This document shows, one piece after another, positions 19,331 to 28,425 of a stretch of DNA of 64,000 nucleotides. The first letter of the stretch is position 1. Each line of letters starts with the position of its first letter. Both the position numbers and the translations under genes were made by a program. The stretch is from Sulfurimonas sp. RIFOXYD12_FULL_33_39 (lineage in GTDB: Bacteria > Campylobacterota > Campylobacteria > Campylobacterales > Sulfurimonadaceae): contig MICF01000011.1 of NCBI GenBank assembly GCA_001829785.1, forward strand, positions 62,001 through 126,000. Direction: 5' to 3'. The notes under the pieces were generated by a model. That model was not told the DNA's origin. It ran no database searches and saw only the letters and a list, made by a program, of their open reading frames with translations.

Positions 19331-20655
19331 AAAGAACCAAACATCTTTTCTAACATCTCATCATTTTCAAAAGGTCTGGTTATTGAAGCCATCTCTTTAA
19401 TAGCTTCATTTAAATGAAATGAAAATATCTCCAGCTCCCCGTCTTTAAGAGGAAACAATGCTTCTTCAATGTTTTTAAGCGTATTCTCGACCGCCGATAT
19501 CTGTCTTTGGGATATAAGCATCATCTCATCGGAAGTGTTAGCTTTGTTCATAATATTTTCCAAAGCTTTTATCAACTCATCCACATTTTCTTTAGAGTTT
19601 ATCTGCATATCAAATTTTATATCTACATGTAAAAACTTTTGTTCTAAATCTATCTTATTTTTAACATGTAGAACATGTTTATGTTTGGCGTCTGAATTAA
19701 TCAAAGATATAATCTGCTCATCTTCACTGTCCGCAACTCTTGAGCTATCAAACAATGCAACGACTATGTCGCTTTCTTTAATGGCTTCTAATGAACGTTC
19801 AATCCCTATGCGTTCTATTTCATCGTTTGCTTCGCGGATTCCTGCCGTATCTACTATTCTGATAAGATGTGTTCCTATTTTTATCTGCTCTTCTATCGTG
19901 TCTCTTGTTGTTCCTGCAATATCGCTGACTATTGCACGGTTGTAGCTTAAAAGCGAATTTAAAAGCGAACTTTTACCGACATTTGGTTTTCCTATAATTG
20001 CAACTTTGAAACCCTGCATAAGACCTTCCCTAGCCTTACTTGCAGTAAGAGTTTTTTTAAGAGAGTTTTTGAGTTCTTTGAGTTTTGCCTCAATCTGTAA
20101 AACCAAATCCTCAGGCAAATCTTCTTCGGCATAGTCTATACTTACTTCAGAATATGCGAGTATATGGATAATATCATCACGGATTTTTTCTATATACTCT
20201 TTAAGTGAACCTTTCATCTGCTGTGCTAAAATTTTTGCCGCGTCTTCACTTTTTGCTTCAATGAGCTGTGCAATTGCCTCGGCTTCACTCAAATCAATAC
20301 GACCGTTGAAAAAAGCACGTTTAGAGAATTCACCTGCAGTTGCAAGTCTTGCTCCATAAGCCAGAGTTGCCTTTAAAATACTTTGAGCTACTATAAAACC
20401 ACCGTGACACTGAATCTCGACAACATCTTCTGCCGTAAATGAAAAAGGTGACTTAAAGTAGATAACTATTGATTCGTCAATAAGTTCATTATCATAATTA
20501 TATATATTTGTAAGGGTTGCATATCTTGGAGAAAAGTCTGTTTTACATGTTAATTTTTTTGCAATACTCAAAGCTCTATCTCCGCTTATGCGGATTATTG
20601 CAATAGAGCCTATGCCGTTTGCTGTTGCAATGGCACTTATAGTATCACTGTTCAT
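19315..20655 (-). CDS. mnmE: tRNA modification GTPase MnmE
   Basis: With MnmG it installs the 5-aminomethyl-type group on wobble U34 of tRNAs. N-terminal THF-binding domain (DTISAIATANGIGSIAIIR; HGGFIVAQSIL), helical domain, and an inserted G domain with GKPNVGKSSLLN near 222-233 and DTAGIRE. The C-terminal CLGK motif carries the catalytic cysteine and is intact, at the very end. 446 residues is usual length. It follows jag by three bases. Confidence 0.97.
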   Translation of the reverse strand: MNSDTISAIATANGIGSIAIIRISGDRALSIAKKLTCKTDFSPRYATLTNIYNYDNELIDESIVIYFKSPFSFTAEDVVEIQCHGGFIVAQSILKATLAYGARLATAGEFSKRAFFNGRIDLSEAEAIAQLIEAKSEDAAKILAQQMKGSLKEYIEKIRDDIIHILAYSEVSIDYAEEDLPEDLVLQIEAKLKELKNSLKKTLTASKAREGLMQGFKVAIIGKPNVGKSSLLNSLLSYNRAIVSDIAGTTRDTIEEQIKIGTHLIRIVDTAGIREANDEIERIGIERSLEAIKESDIVVALFDSSRVADSEDEQIISLINSDAKHKHVLHVKNKIDLEQKFLHVDIKFDMQINSKENVDELIKALENIMNKANTSDEMMLISQRQISAVENTLKNIEEALFPLKDGELEIFSFHLNEAIKEMASITRPFENDEMLEKMFGSFCLGK

Positions 20656-20658
20656 TGC

Positions 20659-21555
20659 TTAATTGTGGTAATCATTTATAATGATAAATTTAAGCCCATC
20701 ACGTGTAGAACGAACAGCTACATATTTATTTGGATATATATCGCGAAGCTCTTTTAAAGCAATCTGAATCAAAACACCGTCAAGTATTTTCGTCTGTGCT
20801 CTGCCGTCTCTATCTACATTTTCACAAACAGTTGCTAAATATCTTGTAACCGACTCTTCTTGATTTTTTAAAAATTCTGCAATTTCTAAACGCAATTGAA
20901 GTTGATATTTAGTATTTATCCAGTTAAAAATCATATACGATAACGCTTTGTATCTATACCCTTCTTTACCAATAAGAAGTGCTGCGTCTTCACCTTTAAA
21001 CTCAATTAAAAGAGTAGTATCATCATAGGGAGTAACTTTTATTTTATCTATTTTAAAACATGTAAGTTCAAATAGCTCATTTATTTCTATTTCAACTCTT
21101 TTGGCAACATCATAAGCATTTGCGCTAATTGTCGAAGTCTCGCTTTCGTTTTCATCATCTTCATAATCAGCAGTAAAATTGATATCGCTCATATCGTAAT
21201 CATCTTCTTGCATGCTTACAAAGGATTGTGGCATTATCGTATCGTTAAATACATGATGAGCAGGTTTTTTAATCTCTTTTTTTGGTTTTTTAACCTCTGA
21301 TCTAAACTCTTTTTTTACCTCAGGTTTACTAGAAGGCTTCTCTCTTTGGATATGTTGAGAAGGAGAAGTTTCATGTTTACCGGACTCCTGTTTTTTCTTT
21401 GCAGCAACTATAATTGCATTTTTTTTAAAAAGACCTATAAAACCGTTGCTTGGAGATTGAATAACTTCTATCATCAACTCGCTAGCAGAGCACTCTAGGG
21501 CAGTAGCTGCATCTTTATATGCCTGCTCTAGCGTAGAGGACTCTATCCTAATCAT
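20659..21555 (-). CDS. khpB: RNA-binding protein Jag/KhpB (SpoIIIJ-associated)
   Basis: RNA-binding regulator with an N-terminal Jag domain (residues 1-50, IRIESSTLEQAYKDAATALE), a long charged linker rich in Lys and Glu, a KH domain with IGKEGYRYKALSYMIFNWIN, and a C-terminal R3H-like domain (SVTRYLATVCENVDRDGRA). I chose the ATG at 21555 because the Jag domain begins there; it overlaps the yidC stop by eight bases. In many bacteria it sits directly after yidC, as here. Confidence 0.92.
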   Translation of the reverse strand: MIRIESSTLEQAYKDAATALECSASELMIEVIQSPSNGFIGLFKKNAIIVAAKKKQESGKHETSPSQHIQREKPSSKPEVKKEFRSEVKKPKKEIKKPAHHVFNDTIMPQSFVSMQEDDYDMSDINFTADYEDDENESETSTISANAYDVAKRVEIEINELFELTCFKIDKIKVTPYDDTTLLIEFKGEDAALLIGKEGYRYKALSYMIFNWINTKYQLQLRLEIAEFLKNQEESVTRYLATVCENVDRDGRAQTKILDGVLIQIALKELRDIYPNKYVAVRSTRDGLKFIIINDYHN

Positions 21556-23176
21556 CTTTTTTCTCCGTATGCTTATGAATAGCAATCTCTAAATCTTTTG
21601 CATTCTTAAACTGCTGATTAACTATAAACTGCTGTGCAATAGAGAATAGATTGTTTACAAACCAGTAAAGAACCAAGCCTGAAGGAAATGTTACAAAGAA
21701 AAACGTAAATATTATCGGAAGATATTTAAAAACTTTTTCTTGAATAGGATCTGTAAAATTATTAGGCGTTAATTTTTGCTGATAGTACATTGAAGCACCC
21801 ATAAGTATCGGTAGAATAAATGTAGAGTCCATTCTCGAAAGATCATTAACCCAGAACATCCACGGAGCACCTTGAAGCTCAACTGCATTAAGAAGTACAC
21901 GGTAAATTGCAAAAAATACAGGAATTTGAAGCAACATAGGTAAACATCCACCAAGAGGATTAGCCCCATGTTTCTTGTACATGTCCATCACTGCCGCATT
22001 CATACGCTGAGGATCACCCTTATATTTTGCTTGAAGCGCTTTAACCTGCGGTGCAATGTCTTTCATCTTCTGCATTGACATCATACCTTTATACGTAAGC
22101 GGATAAAGAACAACTCTAATAATAAGAGTAAGTGCTATAATAGACCAACCCCAGTTGCCAAAAATACCATGTAGCCACGATAAAAGCTGAAACAACGGTT
22201 TTGATGCAAAAGTAAACCAACCATACTCAATAGCATTAGTAAGTACTGGTTTGATACTATTTAATGTCTTGTACTCTTTTTGACCTATATAACCGCTAAA
22301 GCTCATATTTTGAAGAGCTTCAAAATAAACTACGGGGTTATTTTCTTTATCTCGTTCAACTATAATATTTGTATCTTTATTAAATCCATACATGATAGTC
22401 GCAGAATATTGATCAAAAGCGGAGATTAACTCAACACCGTTAAATGATTTTCGTCCCTCAGCTTTACCGTCTTCTATAATAGTTACAAGTTCATTATCCG
22501 TATAAACCATAGCACCGCAAACTGTCATCATCTGTTCAGTTATGCGAGGTCTTTGTCCTAAATATACAAAATATCTCTTATCTTCTGAGAGTGAAATTTT
22601 AACATCATAATGTCCATCGATATAAAAAGTTATCTCTTTGCTAAGAGTTAAGTTAGACAATTTTTGAGTTAAAGTGATTTTTTGAGATTTATCTTCAATA
22701 GATATTTCAGATACATCCGTGGTATAAGGAGTTTTTGCAGCTTCTTCGTTCAAACCTGAATCTAAAAATCTAACAAAAAGAGGTTTCATTCCATCCGCAT
22801 GTATAAGCTGCGCATGTTTATCTTCTTTGTCATTATACTTCTCTTGGAGTAGCTCTTTTGAAGATACTCTTCCTAAAGTATCAAGTTTTAGTATAAACTT
22901 ATTACTTTTTACCATAACTAAAGTGTTTGTATTATTCGCAATAATTTTTTCTTCAGCTGAAATTTCATGATTAATTACATTTTGTGTTTTTACAACTTTT
23001 GATTCATTCGAAGTTTGCCCATTTTGAACATTCTCAACATTTTGAGTATTTATCTGTTTTGCTTTTTCGCTCACAAGCTGTTCCGGCGGAAAAATTGCCG
23101 TATATGCTACGAAAAATATAATTGACAGCACTACTGCTACCATAAGTCTTTGATTTGGTGTCATTTTGTCTAACAC
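21548..23176 (-). CDS. yidC: Membrane protein insertase YidC
   Basis: Inserts and folds inner-membrane proteins, alone or with SecYEG. 542 residues: N-terminal signal-anchor helix (about 8-28), a large periplasmic beta domain (about 60-330), then five conserved membrane helices with GWSIIALTLIIRVVLYPLT and ANPLGGCLPMLLQIPVFFAIY. The likely start is GTG at 23176, six bases after AAGGG, overlapping the yidD stop; an ATG four codons on is the alternative. Part of the rpmH-rnpA-yidD-yidC-jag string. Confidence 0.97.
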   Translation of the reverse strand: MLDKMTPNQRLMVAVVLSIIFFVAYTAIFPPEQLVSEKAKQINTQNVENVQNGQTSNESKVVKTQNVINHEISAEEKIIANNTNTLVMVKSNKFILKLDTLGRVSSKELLQEKYNDKEDKHAQLIHADGMKPLFVRFLDSGLNEEAAKTPYTTDVSEISIEDKSQKITLTQKLSNLTLSKEITFYIDGHYDVKISLSEDKRYFVYLGQRPRITEQMMTVCGAMVYTDNELVTIIEDGKAEGRKSFNGVELISAFDQYSATIMYGFNKDTNIIVERDKENNPVVYFEALQNMSFSGYIGQKEYKTLNSIKPVLTNAIEYGWFTFASKPLFQLLSWLHGIFGNWGWSIIALTLIIRVVLYPLTYKGMMSMQKMKDIAPQVKALQAKYKGDPQRMNAAVMDMYKKHGANPLGGCLPMLLQIPVFFAIYRVLLNAVELQGAPWMFWVNDLSRMDSTFILPILMGASMYYQQKLTPNNFTDPIQEKVFKYLPIIFTFFFVTFPSGLVLYWFVNNLFSIAQQFIVNQQFKNAKDLEIAIHKHTEKKDD

Positions 23177-23505
23177 GATTTACCCTTAAAAGAAAAATTT
23201 TTTATAATATAAAAACGGTTTTTTTTATTTGGAACCAACCAATATTTTATAGAACCAACCCCTATTTTTTCGGGCTTTAATGAGAGTTTGTCGAGCAGTG
23301 GATACTCTATACCGCCATCAAATAATTGATTACAACGAAGTATTCTAGTAAAAGTGTGGTAAAAAGCACTTGAAATGGAGTTGTTTTCGAAATGAATTCT
23401 TGCATATTCACTGCAAGATGGGTAATACCTGCAACTTCCATATCCGATAAGCGTAAAAAATTTCTGATAAAGCCATAGCAGTTTTAATAGAAACTTTTTA
23501 ATCAT
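23170..23505 (-). CDS. yidD: Membrane protein insertion efficiency factor YidD
   Basis: Small protein that aids YidC-dependent insertion. The family core is present: YQKFFTLIGYGSCRYYPSCSEYA with the conserved cysteine pair, then RILRCNQLFDGGIEYPL. At 111 residues it is longer than the usual 70-90, because of a C-terminal tail (WLVPNKKNRFYIIKNFSF) that may be a lineage trait. The gene overlaps rnpA by eight bases and yidC by seven. Confidence 0.93.
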   Translation of the reverse strand: MIKKFLLKLLWLYQKFFTLIGYGSCRYYPSCSEYARIHFENNSISSAFYHTFTRILRCNQLFDGGIEYPLLDKLSLKPEKIGVGSIKYWLVPNKKNRFYIIKNFSFKGKSC

Positions 23506-23851
23506 TTATCTCTTTCTTGATTGCATTTGAACGATTTAAAATTTTTTCAAAGTCATTTTTTAGTTTTTGGTGAGTTTCTTCATTGATTGCTTGTTTGGCG
23601 ACAAATATATATGTGCCGTCATTAAGCAAAGAGGAGTATTCGAGAAACAAAGCTCTAAGTCTCCTTTTAGCCCTATTCCTTTTAACTGCGTTACCTATTT
23701 TTTTGGTAGCCGTAAATCCCACCTTATGAACTTCATTGGCGGGAAGAAAAAAAAGCACCACGCTATTTGAATGAGCATCTTTTCCTTTTCTATAAACATA
23801 CTGAAACTCGCGATGCTGTTTCAGCGTATAGAAATTTCCTAAACTGACAAT
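23498..23851 (-). CDS. rnpA: Ribonuclease P protein component, probable non-standard start
   Basis: Protein subunit of RNase P, needed for tRNA 5' maturation. The RNR-like core [20 protein letters not shown] is clear. The first ATG/GTG/TTG in frame (GTG at 23761) would cut off the conserved N-terminal helix; reading further up gives [20 protein letters not shown], which matches the family's F-x-x-VY-x-x-GK start. The frame is closed by TAA at 23857-23855, and between that stop and 23761 only ATT (23851) or CTG (23824) could start it. The coordinates use ATT, giving 117 residues and a 13-base overlap with rpmH. The exact start is uncertain; gene identity is not. Confidence 0.85.
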   Translation of the reverse strand: MVSLGNFYTLKQHREFQYVYRKGKDAHSNSVVLFFLPANEVHKVGFTATKKIGNAVKRNRAKRRLRALFLEYSSLLNDGTYIFVAKQAINEETHQKLKNDFEKILNRSNAIKKEIND

Positions 23852-23973
23852 TTTTTACGACCTTTAGCACGACGACGGTTAATTACGTTACGACCGTTTT
23901 TCGTTGCCATTCTTGCTCTAAAACCGTGAGTTGATTTTCTCGGTCTGTTATGAGGCTGGTATGTTCTTTTCAT
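23839..23973 (-). CDS. rpmH: 50S ribosomal protein L34
   Basis: 44-residue, highly basic ribosomal protein. It begins [20 protein letters not shown] and ends GRKKLSV, the standard L34 pattern. AAGGA lies nine bases ahead of the ATG at 23973. First gene of the rpmH-rnpA-yidD-yidC-jag-mnmE-ruvX string. dnaA is not beside it in this window, unlike many other bacteria. Confidence 0.98.
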   Translation of the reverse strand: MKRTYQPHNRPRKSTHGFRARMATKNGRNVINRRRAKGRKKLSV

Positions 23974-24025
23974 GACATATCCTTCTTTAAAATTAAGTCC
24001 GAAATGTTACATAAAAGTTACTTAA

Positions 24026-24089
24026 AGTGCGGTTAAGGTTATACATTTTACCTCTTTTTAAAATCTTAGAGTTACATCATAACCGCACT
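24026..24089. repeat. Long-loop perfect inverted repeat between clpB and rpmH
   Basis: AGTGCGGTTA (24026-24035) and TAACCGCACT (24080-24089) are perfect 10-base inverted copies with 44 AT-rich bases between them. The pair sits 12 bases past the clpB stop and about 50-115 bases upstream of rpmH. It may be a terminator for clpB, a protein-binding site controlling rpmH, or an RNA stem with a long loop. Nothing in the sequence decides between these. Confidence 0.5.
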
Positions 24090-24100
24090 ACATTCTTTTA

Positions 24101-26677
24101 TTATGAAATTTTCACTTCTATCTCGCCGTTTTGGAAATCAAAATCTACATGTGAACCTTCAACAACTCTACCCTCAAGTATAAGTTCTGCCAGCCTATCT
24201 TCTACAATTTCATACAAAGCACGTTTCAGCGGTCTAGCACCGTAAACAGGGTCAAATCCGGCTTCGGCTATATAAGCTTTTGCTTTATCGCTTAAAGTCA
24301 ATTCTATCTCTCTTTGCGCAACTTTTTTAGCTATATCACTAAAGAAAATATCAACAATTCCAACAATCTGCTCACGACCAAGTGCATTAAAAATAACTAT
24401 ATCATCCAACCGGTTTAAAAACTCAGGTTTAAAAGATTTTTTTAACTCACCCATAACCATATTATGTAATTCATCGGAGTTTGGATTATTTATTATTTTT
24501 TCACTTGCAATATTTGAAGTTAAAATGATAATAGTATTTGTAAAATCAACTGTCACACCTTTGTTATCCGTCAATCTTCCGTCATCTAAAACTTGAAGCA
24601 AAATATTGAAAACGTCAGGATGAGCTTTTTCCACTTCATCAAACAGTATGACGCTGTAAGGCTTTCTTCTGACCGCTTCTGTAAGCTGTCCGCCCTCTTC
24701 ATATCCTACATACCCGGGAGCAGCACCGACTAAACGGGATACTGCATGTTTTTCCATATACTCGCTCATATCTATTCGTATCATTGCATCAGGAGAGTCA
24801 AATAAAAACTTAGCTAATGTTTTTGCGGTTTGAGTTTTACCCACTCCTGTAGGTCCTAAAAAGAGGAAGCTTCCTATCGGCGAATTGCCGCTTGAGAGTC
24901 CAGCTTTGTTTCTTTTAATAGCACGTGCAACAGCATGTGTAGCTTTGCTTTGACCGACGACCTCTTTATTTAACTCATCTTCAACATTTAGAATTTTATC
25001 TTTATCTGCTTGAAGCATTTTTTTAACCGGAATTCCAGTCCATCTGGAAATTATTGAGGCTATCGCTTCCTCATCAACGCTATTTTTTAAAAGTGTCCCC
25101 TCTTTTTGAAGCTTTGCCCAAGTTTCGTTTATCTGCTTTTCCTGAGCGATTAGTGCAGGAATTTCTCCATATTCTATCTCCGCTGCACGATTAAACTCGG
25201 CAGAACTTTTTGCAATGTTTGCTTCTCTTTTTTTTGCTTCAATCTCATTTTTTATACTTGATATTTTTCCAAACACCTCTTTCTCATTTGTAAATTGAGT
25301 CTGAAGGCTTCTAACTTTTTCATCTATGTCTGCTAGCTCTTTTTTTATCTCTTCAAGTCTCTTTGTATTTGCCGCTGAAGACTCCATTTTTAACGCTTCT
25401 TCTTCTACATGTAGTTCCGAGCTTTTAATTTTTGCATTACTTAAAGCATGCGGTTCAGACTCTATCTGCATTTTTAATTCTGCAGCAGCTTCATCGATAA
25501 GATCGATTGCTTTATCGGGTAAAAATCTATCCGCTATATATCTATCAGAGAGCTTTGCAGCTGCAACTAATGCGCTGTCGGTTATAGTCACGTTATGATG
25601 CGTCTCCAATCTCTCTTTAATACCCCTTAAAATCTGCAGCGATTGATTTACACTCGGTTCATCTACGCTGATAGGTAAAAAACGTCTCTGAAGCGCCATA
25701 TCTTTTTCAAAATATTTTCTATACTCTTTAAGAGTTGTAGCTCCTATCGTATGAAGTTCTCCGCGAGCAAGTGCAGGTTTTAGGATATTTGCCGCATCCA
25801 TACTCCCTTCACTAGCCCCTGCCCCTACAATAGTATGAATCTCATCTATAAATAAAATTACATTCCCGCTCTTTTTTACCTCATCGATTACTGCTTTTAG
25901 TCTGTCTTCAAATTCGCCTCTATATTTTGCACCGGCAATCAAAGCGCTCATATCAAGCGCAATTACTTTTTTATTTTGAAGTGATGTAGGAACTTTACCG
26001 TCACTAATTCTTTGAGCAAGCCCCTCAACCAAAGCAGTTTTACCTACACCCGGTTCGCCAAGCAGCATAGGATTATTTTTTGTCTTGCGAATGAGTATCT
26101 GCATCATTCTTGTTATCTCTTCATCTCGTCCTATTACGGGAGAGAGTTTCCCATCTTTTGCTTCGTGCGTTAAATCGATACCGTATTTTTTCAGTGACTC
26201 TAAAGTCTCATCTGAACTTTGAGAATCGATTTTGGCTCCGCCTCTTGCACTCTCTAGGTTTTTTGCAAGTTCTGAAATATCTATATATTTTTTTAATATA
26301 CTAAAGAACGGTTCATTCTTTAAATTTGCCAGTATATAGGTATCAACCGCCAAAAATGAATCTGCATTTTTTGTCATAAGCCCCACACCGTTTTCTAACG
26401 TAGAGACAAAATTTTTAGACAATCTTATACTCTCTTTTGATACGGTTGAAGATTTAGGAAGCTTCTCGCTTAAGCTTTTTACATCCAACTCAATAGCTGT
26501 TTTATCTGTGCTCATTTTATTAAACATCTGATTTAAAACAGAGTTTGAGTTTGTAAGAAGCGCCCATAAGAAGTGAACAGGCTCAACCTCTTGATTTTTA
26601 TTATAAAGCGCTAGTGAAACAGAAGACTCTATCGCCTCCGTCATGTTGTTTGTTAATTTTTCAAAAATATTGTTCAT
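24101..26677 (-). CDS. clpB: ATP-dependent disaggregase ClpB
   Basis: Hexameric AAA+ chaperone that, with DnaK, pulls proteins out of aggregates. 858 residues is full length: N-terminal repeat domain, first AAA domain with [16 protein letters not shown] near 200, coiled-coil middle domain (about 400-520), second AAA domain with [16 protein letters not shown] near 600 and [12 protein letters not shown], and C-terminal D2-small domain. No IGF/L ClpP-binding loop was noticed, as expected for ClpB. Its promoter overlaps an HspR-type operator 100-130 bases upstream, so heat-shock control is likely. Confidence 0.98.
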   Translation of the reverse strand: MNNIFEKLTNNMTEAIESSVSLALYNKNQEVEPVHFLWALLTNSNSVLNQMFNKMSTDKTAIELDVKSLSEKLPKSSTVSKESIRLSKNFVSTLENGVGLMTKNADSFLAVDTYILANLKNEPFFSILKKYIDISELAKNLESARGGAKIDSQSSDETLESLKKYGIDLTHEAKDGKLSPVIGRDEEITRMMQILIRKTKNNPMLLGEPGVGKTALVEGLAQRISDGKVPTSLQNKKVIALDMSALIAGAKYRGEFEDRLKAVIDEVKKSGNVILFIDEIHTIVGAGASEGSMDAANILKPALARGELHTIGATTLKEYRKYFEKDMALQRRFLPISVDEPSVNQSLQILRGIKERLETHHNVTITDSALVAAAKLSDRYIADRFLPDKAIDLIDEAAAELKMQIESEPHALSNAKIKSSELHVEEEALKMESSAANTKRLEEIKKELADIDEKVRSLQTQFTNEKEVFGKISSIKNEIEAKKREANIAKSSAEFNRAAEIEYGEIPALIAQEKQINETWAKLQKEGTLLKNSVDEEAIASIISRWTGIPVKKMLQADKDKILNVEDELNKEVVGQSKATHAVARAIKRNKAGLSSGNSPIGSFLFLGPTGVGKTQTAKTLAKFLFDSPDAMIRIDMSEYMEKHAVSRLVGAAPGYVGYEEGGQLTEAVRRKPYSVILFDEVEKAHPDVFNILLQVLDDGRLTDNKGVTVDFTNTIIILTSNIASEKIINNPNSDELHNMVMGELKKSFKPEFLNRLDDIVIFNALGREQIVGIVDIFFSDIAKKVAQREIELTLSDKAKAYIAEAGFDPVYGARPLKRALYEIVEDRLAELILEGRVVEGSHVDFDFQNGEIEVKIS

Positions 26678-26777
26678 TCTTTTATCCTTATTTTATTTTT
26701 TTACTATACAAATTTAACAACTCTCTAGTTTAAATAGTACTGAAATTAAATTATATGAAAGTTAAACTTGTAAAAAT

Positions 26778-26807
26778 ATTATACCTAGTTGAGTCATATG
26801 ATGTCAA
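26778..26807 (-). promoter_or_regulatory. Sigma-70 promoter of clpB
   Basis: On the minus strand TTGACA (26807-26802) and TATAAT (26783-26778) both match consensus, 18 bases apart. Transcription would begin near 26771, giving a leader of about 95 bases before the clpB ATG. Consensus -35 boxes are uncommon in Campylobacterota, which suggests a strong promoter that must be held down by a repressor. Confidence 0.8.
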
Positions 26808-26808
26808 G
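26788..26808. promoter_or_regulatory. HAIR-like (HspR) operator overlapping the clpB promoter
   Basis: GTTGAGT-CATATGA-TGTCAAG fits the HAIR consensus CTTGAGT-N7-ACTCAAG at 11 of 14 arm positions with exact spacing. It covers the -35 box and most of the spacer. HspR represses clpB and other chaperone operons in Helicobacter and Campylobacter, so the location agrees with known regulation. The hspR gene is not in the window. Confidence 0.7.
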
Positions 26809-26888
26809 TGTTTTTAGTCTATTGACAGCATATCCTGATGTTTAACTATTTGCATTATAATTCGCAACTCAATTTATAGGATTTTTAT

Positions 26889-27566
26889 ATGCACACAATT
26901 ATCAATGCTATTATCAACCGTTCGTCAAAAAGAGCTTTTTTGTCAAAACCTGTACCAAAAGAGATTCAGGAAAAAATTTTACATGCAGCGGCAATGTCTC
27001 CAAGCGGAGCAAATATGCAGCCATGGATTACCTACGCGATAAGCAATGAGGAAGTTTTAAAAAATATAGGCGATGCAATAATTCAAAAAATGAATAGCGG
27101 CATAGAAAATGACCAATTTATTCAATACTATCCGCTTGAGTGGAAGTCTGTTTATAAAAAAAGAAGAATTGAAACGGGTATAGGGCTCTACTCTTTAATG
27201 GGAGTTGACAGAAAAGATATAGAGACTAGAACAAAAATGTGGCACGATAACTTCAGATGGTTTGGAGCGCAAACGGTATTTTTTGTTTTTACGGATAAAT
27301 CAATGATAGATAATGCACAGGGAGCTTTAATTGATTGCGGAGCATACATGCAAAGCATAATGCTAGCTGCTTTAGAATTTGGAATAGATAGCTGTCCGCA
27401 AGGCTCAACAACAGAGTTTGGAAAAGTTGTAGCAGATGTTTTAGATGCTCCTAAGAACTTAGCCCTTCTTTACAGCGTAGTTATCGGATATGAAGACAAA
27501 GAAGCTAAAATTAATACATACCGCCCAAAAAGAGCAGCTATTAGCGAAAATGTAGTTTTTATTTAA
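26889..27566 (+). CDS. Nitroreductase family FMN oxidoreductase
   Basis: FMN-dependent NAD(P)H oxidoreductase fold. The N-terminus NRSSKRAFLSKPVPKEI followed by AAAMSPSGANMQPW gives the FMN phosphate and ribityl contacts; AALEFGIDSCPQGSTTEFGKV and the Lys/Arg-rich C-terminus complete it. 225 residues is usual. AGGA precedes the ATG, and TATAAT lies at 26856-26861. Substrate unknown: nitroaromatics, quinones and flavin are all possible for the family. It converges on the PLP enzyme gene with one base between stops. Confidence 0.9.
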   Translation: MHTIINAIINRSSKRAFLSKPVPKEIQEKILHAAAMSPSGANMQPWITYAISNEEVLKNIGDAIIQKMNSGIENDQFIQYYPLEWKSVYKKRRIETGIGLYSLMGVDRKDIETRTKMWHDNFRWFGAQTVFFVFTDKSMIDNAQGALIDCGAYMQSIMLAALEFGIDSCPQGSTTEFGKVVADVLDAPKNLALLYSVVIGYEDKEAKINTYRPKRAAISENVVFI

Positions 27567-27567
27567 A

Positions 27568-28419
27568 CTATAAAAACCCTTTTTGCTTATATCTACTAAG
27601 CATACTCTCGTTTCCGCTTACTCCGCCGCTATGAATGTAGAGAATCTCTTCATCTGTCTGTTCTAGCAAACATTTCCACAAAGATGGCGCATATATCATA
27701 TCAAACTCAACTCCGCTTTTGAGAAGTTTTTGGTGTATATCTAAAAACTCTTTGTATGGTTTTGCAAAATGATATTTTTTTTCAGGCTCTAAAATAACAA
27801 GATTTTTAGGTATTTCATGAAGTGCTTCCATCTGCTCTTTTAGATATACGCTATCTCCGACACACGGAGTTGTATAAACCTTATACTCAGGAAGACTAAG
27901 CGCTAAAAAAAGAGCAGTAGTTCCAGTTCCTGATGGCGTAGCTAAAGAGTTTACATGTAAGCCGCTGTTTCTTATCTCATCTGCTAAAACTTCTAAGCCT
28001 TTTTTTGCCTGTGCAACTGCTCCGCCTTGATCTATTATAAATGTTTTTTCATCTAAATTAAATCTTAGTGTTGCTATAAAATCTTTATAAAACTTCTCTT
28101 GTATCTCTACATGTATCATTCCTAGATTTTTTGCATGATAATAATTACCGTAGTTTTCATTTTTTTGGGTAGCACTTAAAGGTTTGGTATAGTATGTAAA
28201 TTCCCAATTTTTATTTTTACACATAGCCGCAATTGCGAGCATTGCATTTGATTGAGTTCCGCCGTAAGAGATTATTTTATTAAATTTGTCTGATTGTATT
28301 TGTAGAAGAGTATATAATTTTCGATATTTGTTTCCTGCTAAAAAAGGATCTATAAGATCATCTCTTTTAACATAGAAACTTCTCCCATTTAAAAATATTT
28401 TAGAGATAGGAGAGAACAT
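27568..28419 (-). CDS. PLP-dependent ACC deaminase / D-cysteine desulfhydrase-like protein
   Basis: Member of the tryptophan synthase beta-like PLP fold. Residues 13-35 contain FYVKRDDLIDPFLAGNKYRK, with the lysine expected to bind PLP, followed by SYGGTQSNAMLAIA near 50-63 and ATPSGTGTTALFLAL, which binds the cofactor phosphate. 283 residues is shorter than well-studied ACC deaminases (about 330), so the true substrate is open; D-cysteine or another small amino acid is plausible. It is seven bases downstream of the PEB4-like gene and probably cotranscribed. Confidence 0.82.
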   Translation of the reverse strand: MFSPISKIFLNGRSFYVKRDDLIDPFLAGNKYRKLYTLLQIQSDKFNKIISYGGTQSNAMLAIAAMCKNKNWEFTYYTKPLSATQKNENYGNYYHAKNLGMIHVEIQEKFYKDFIATLRFNLDEKTFIIDQGGAVAQAKKGLEVLADEIRNSGLHVNSLATPSGTGTTALFLALSLPEYKVYTTPCVGDSVYLKEQMEALHEIPKNLVILEPEKKYHFAKPYKEFLDIHQKLLKSGVEFDMIYAPSLWKCLLEQTDEEILYIHSGGVSGNESMLSRYKQKGFL

Positions 28420-28425
28420 ATAAAA

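Noticed and set aside
23839..24100. Origin of replication next to rpmH
   Set aside because: No dnaA, no DnaA-box cluster of TTATCCACA type, and no unwinding repeats; Campylobacterota origins lie elsewhere.
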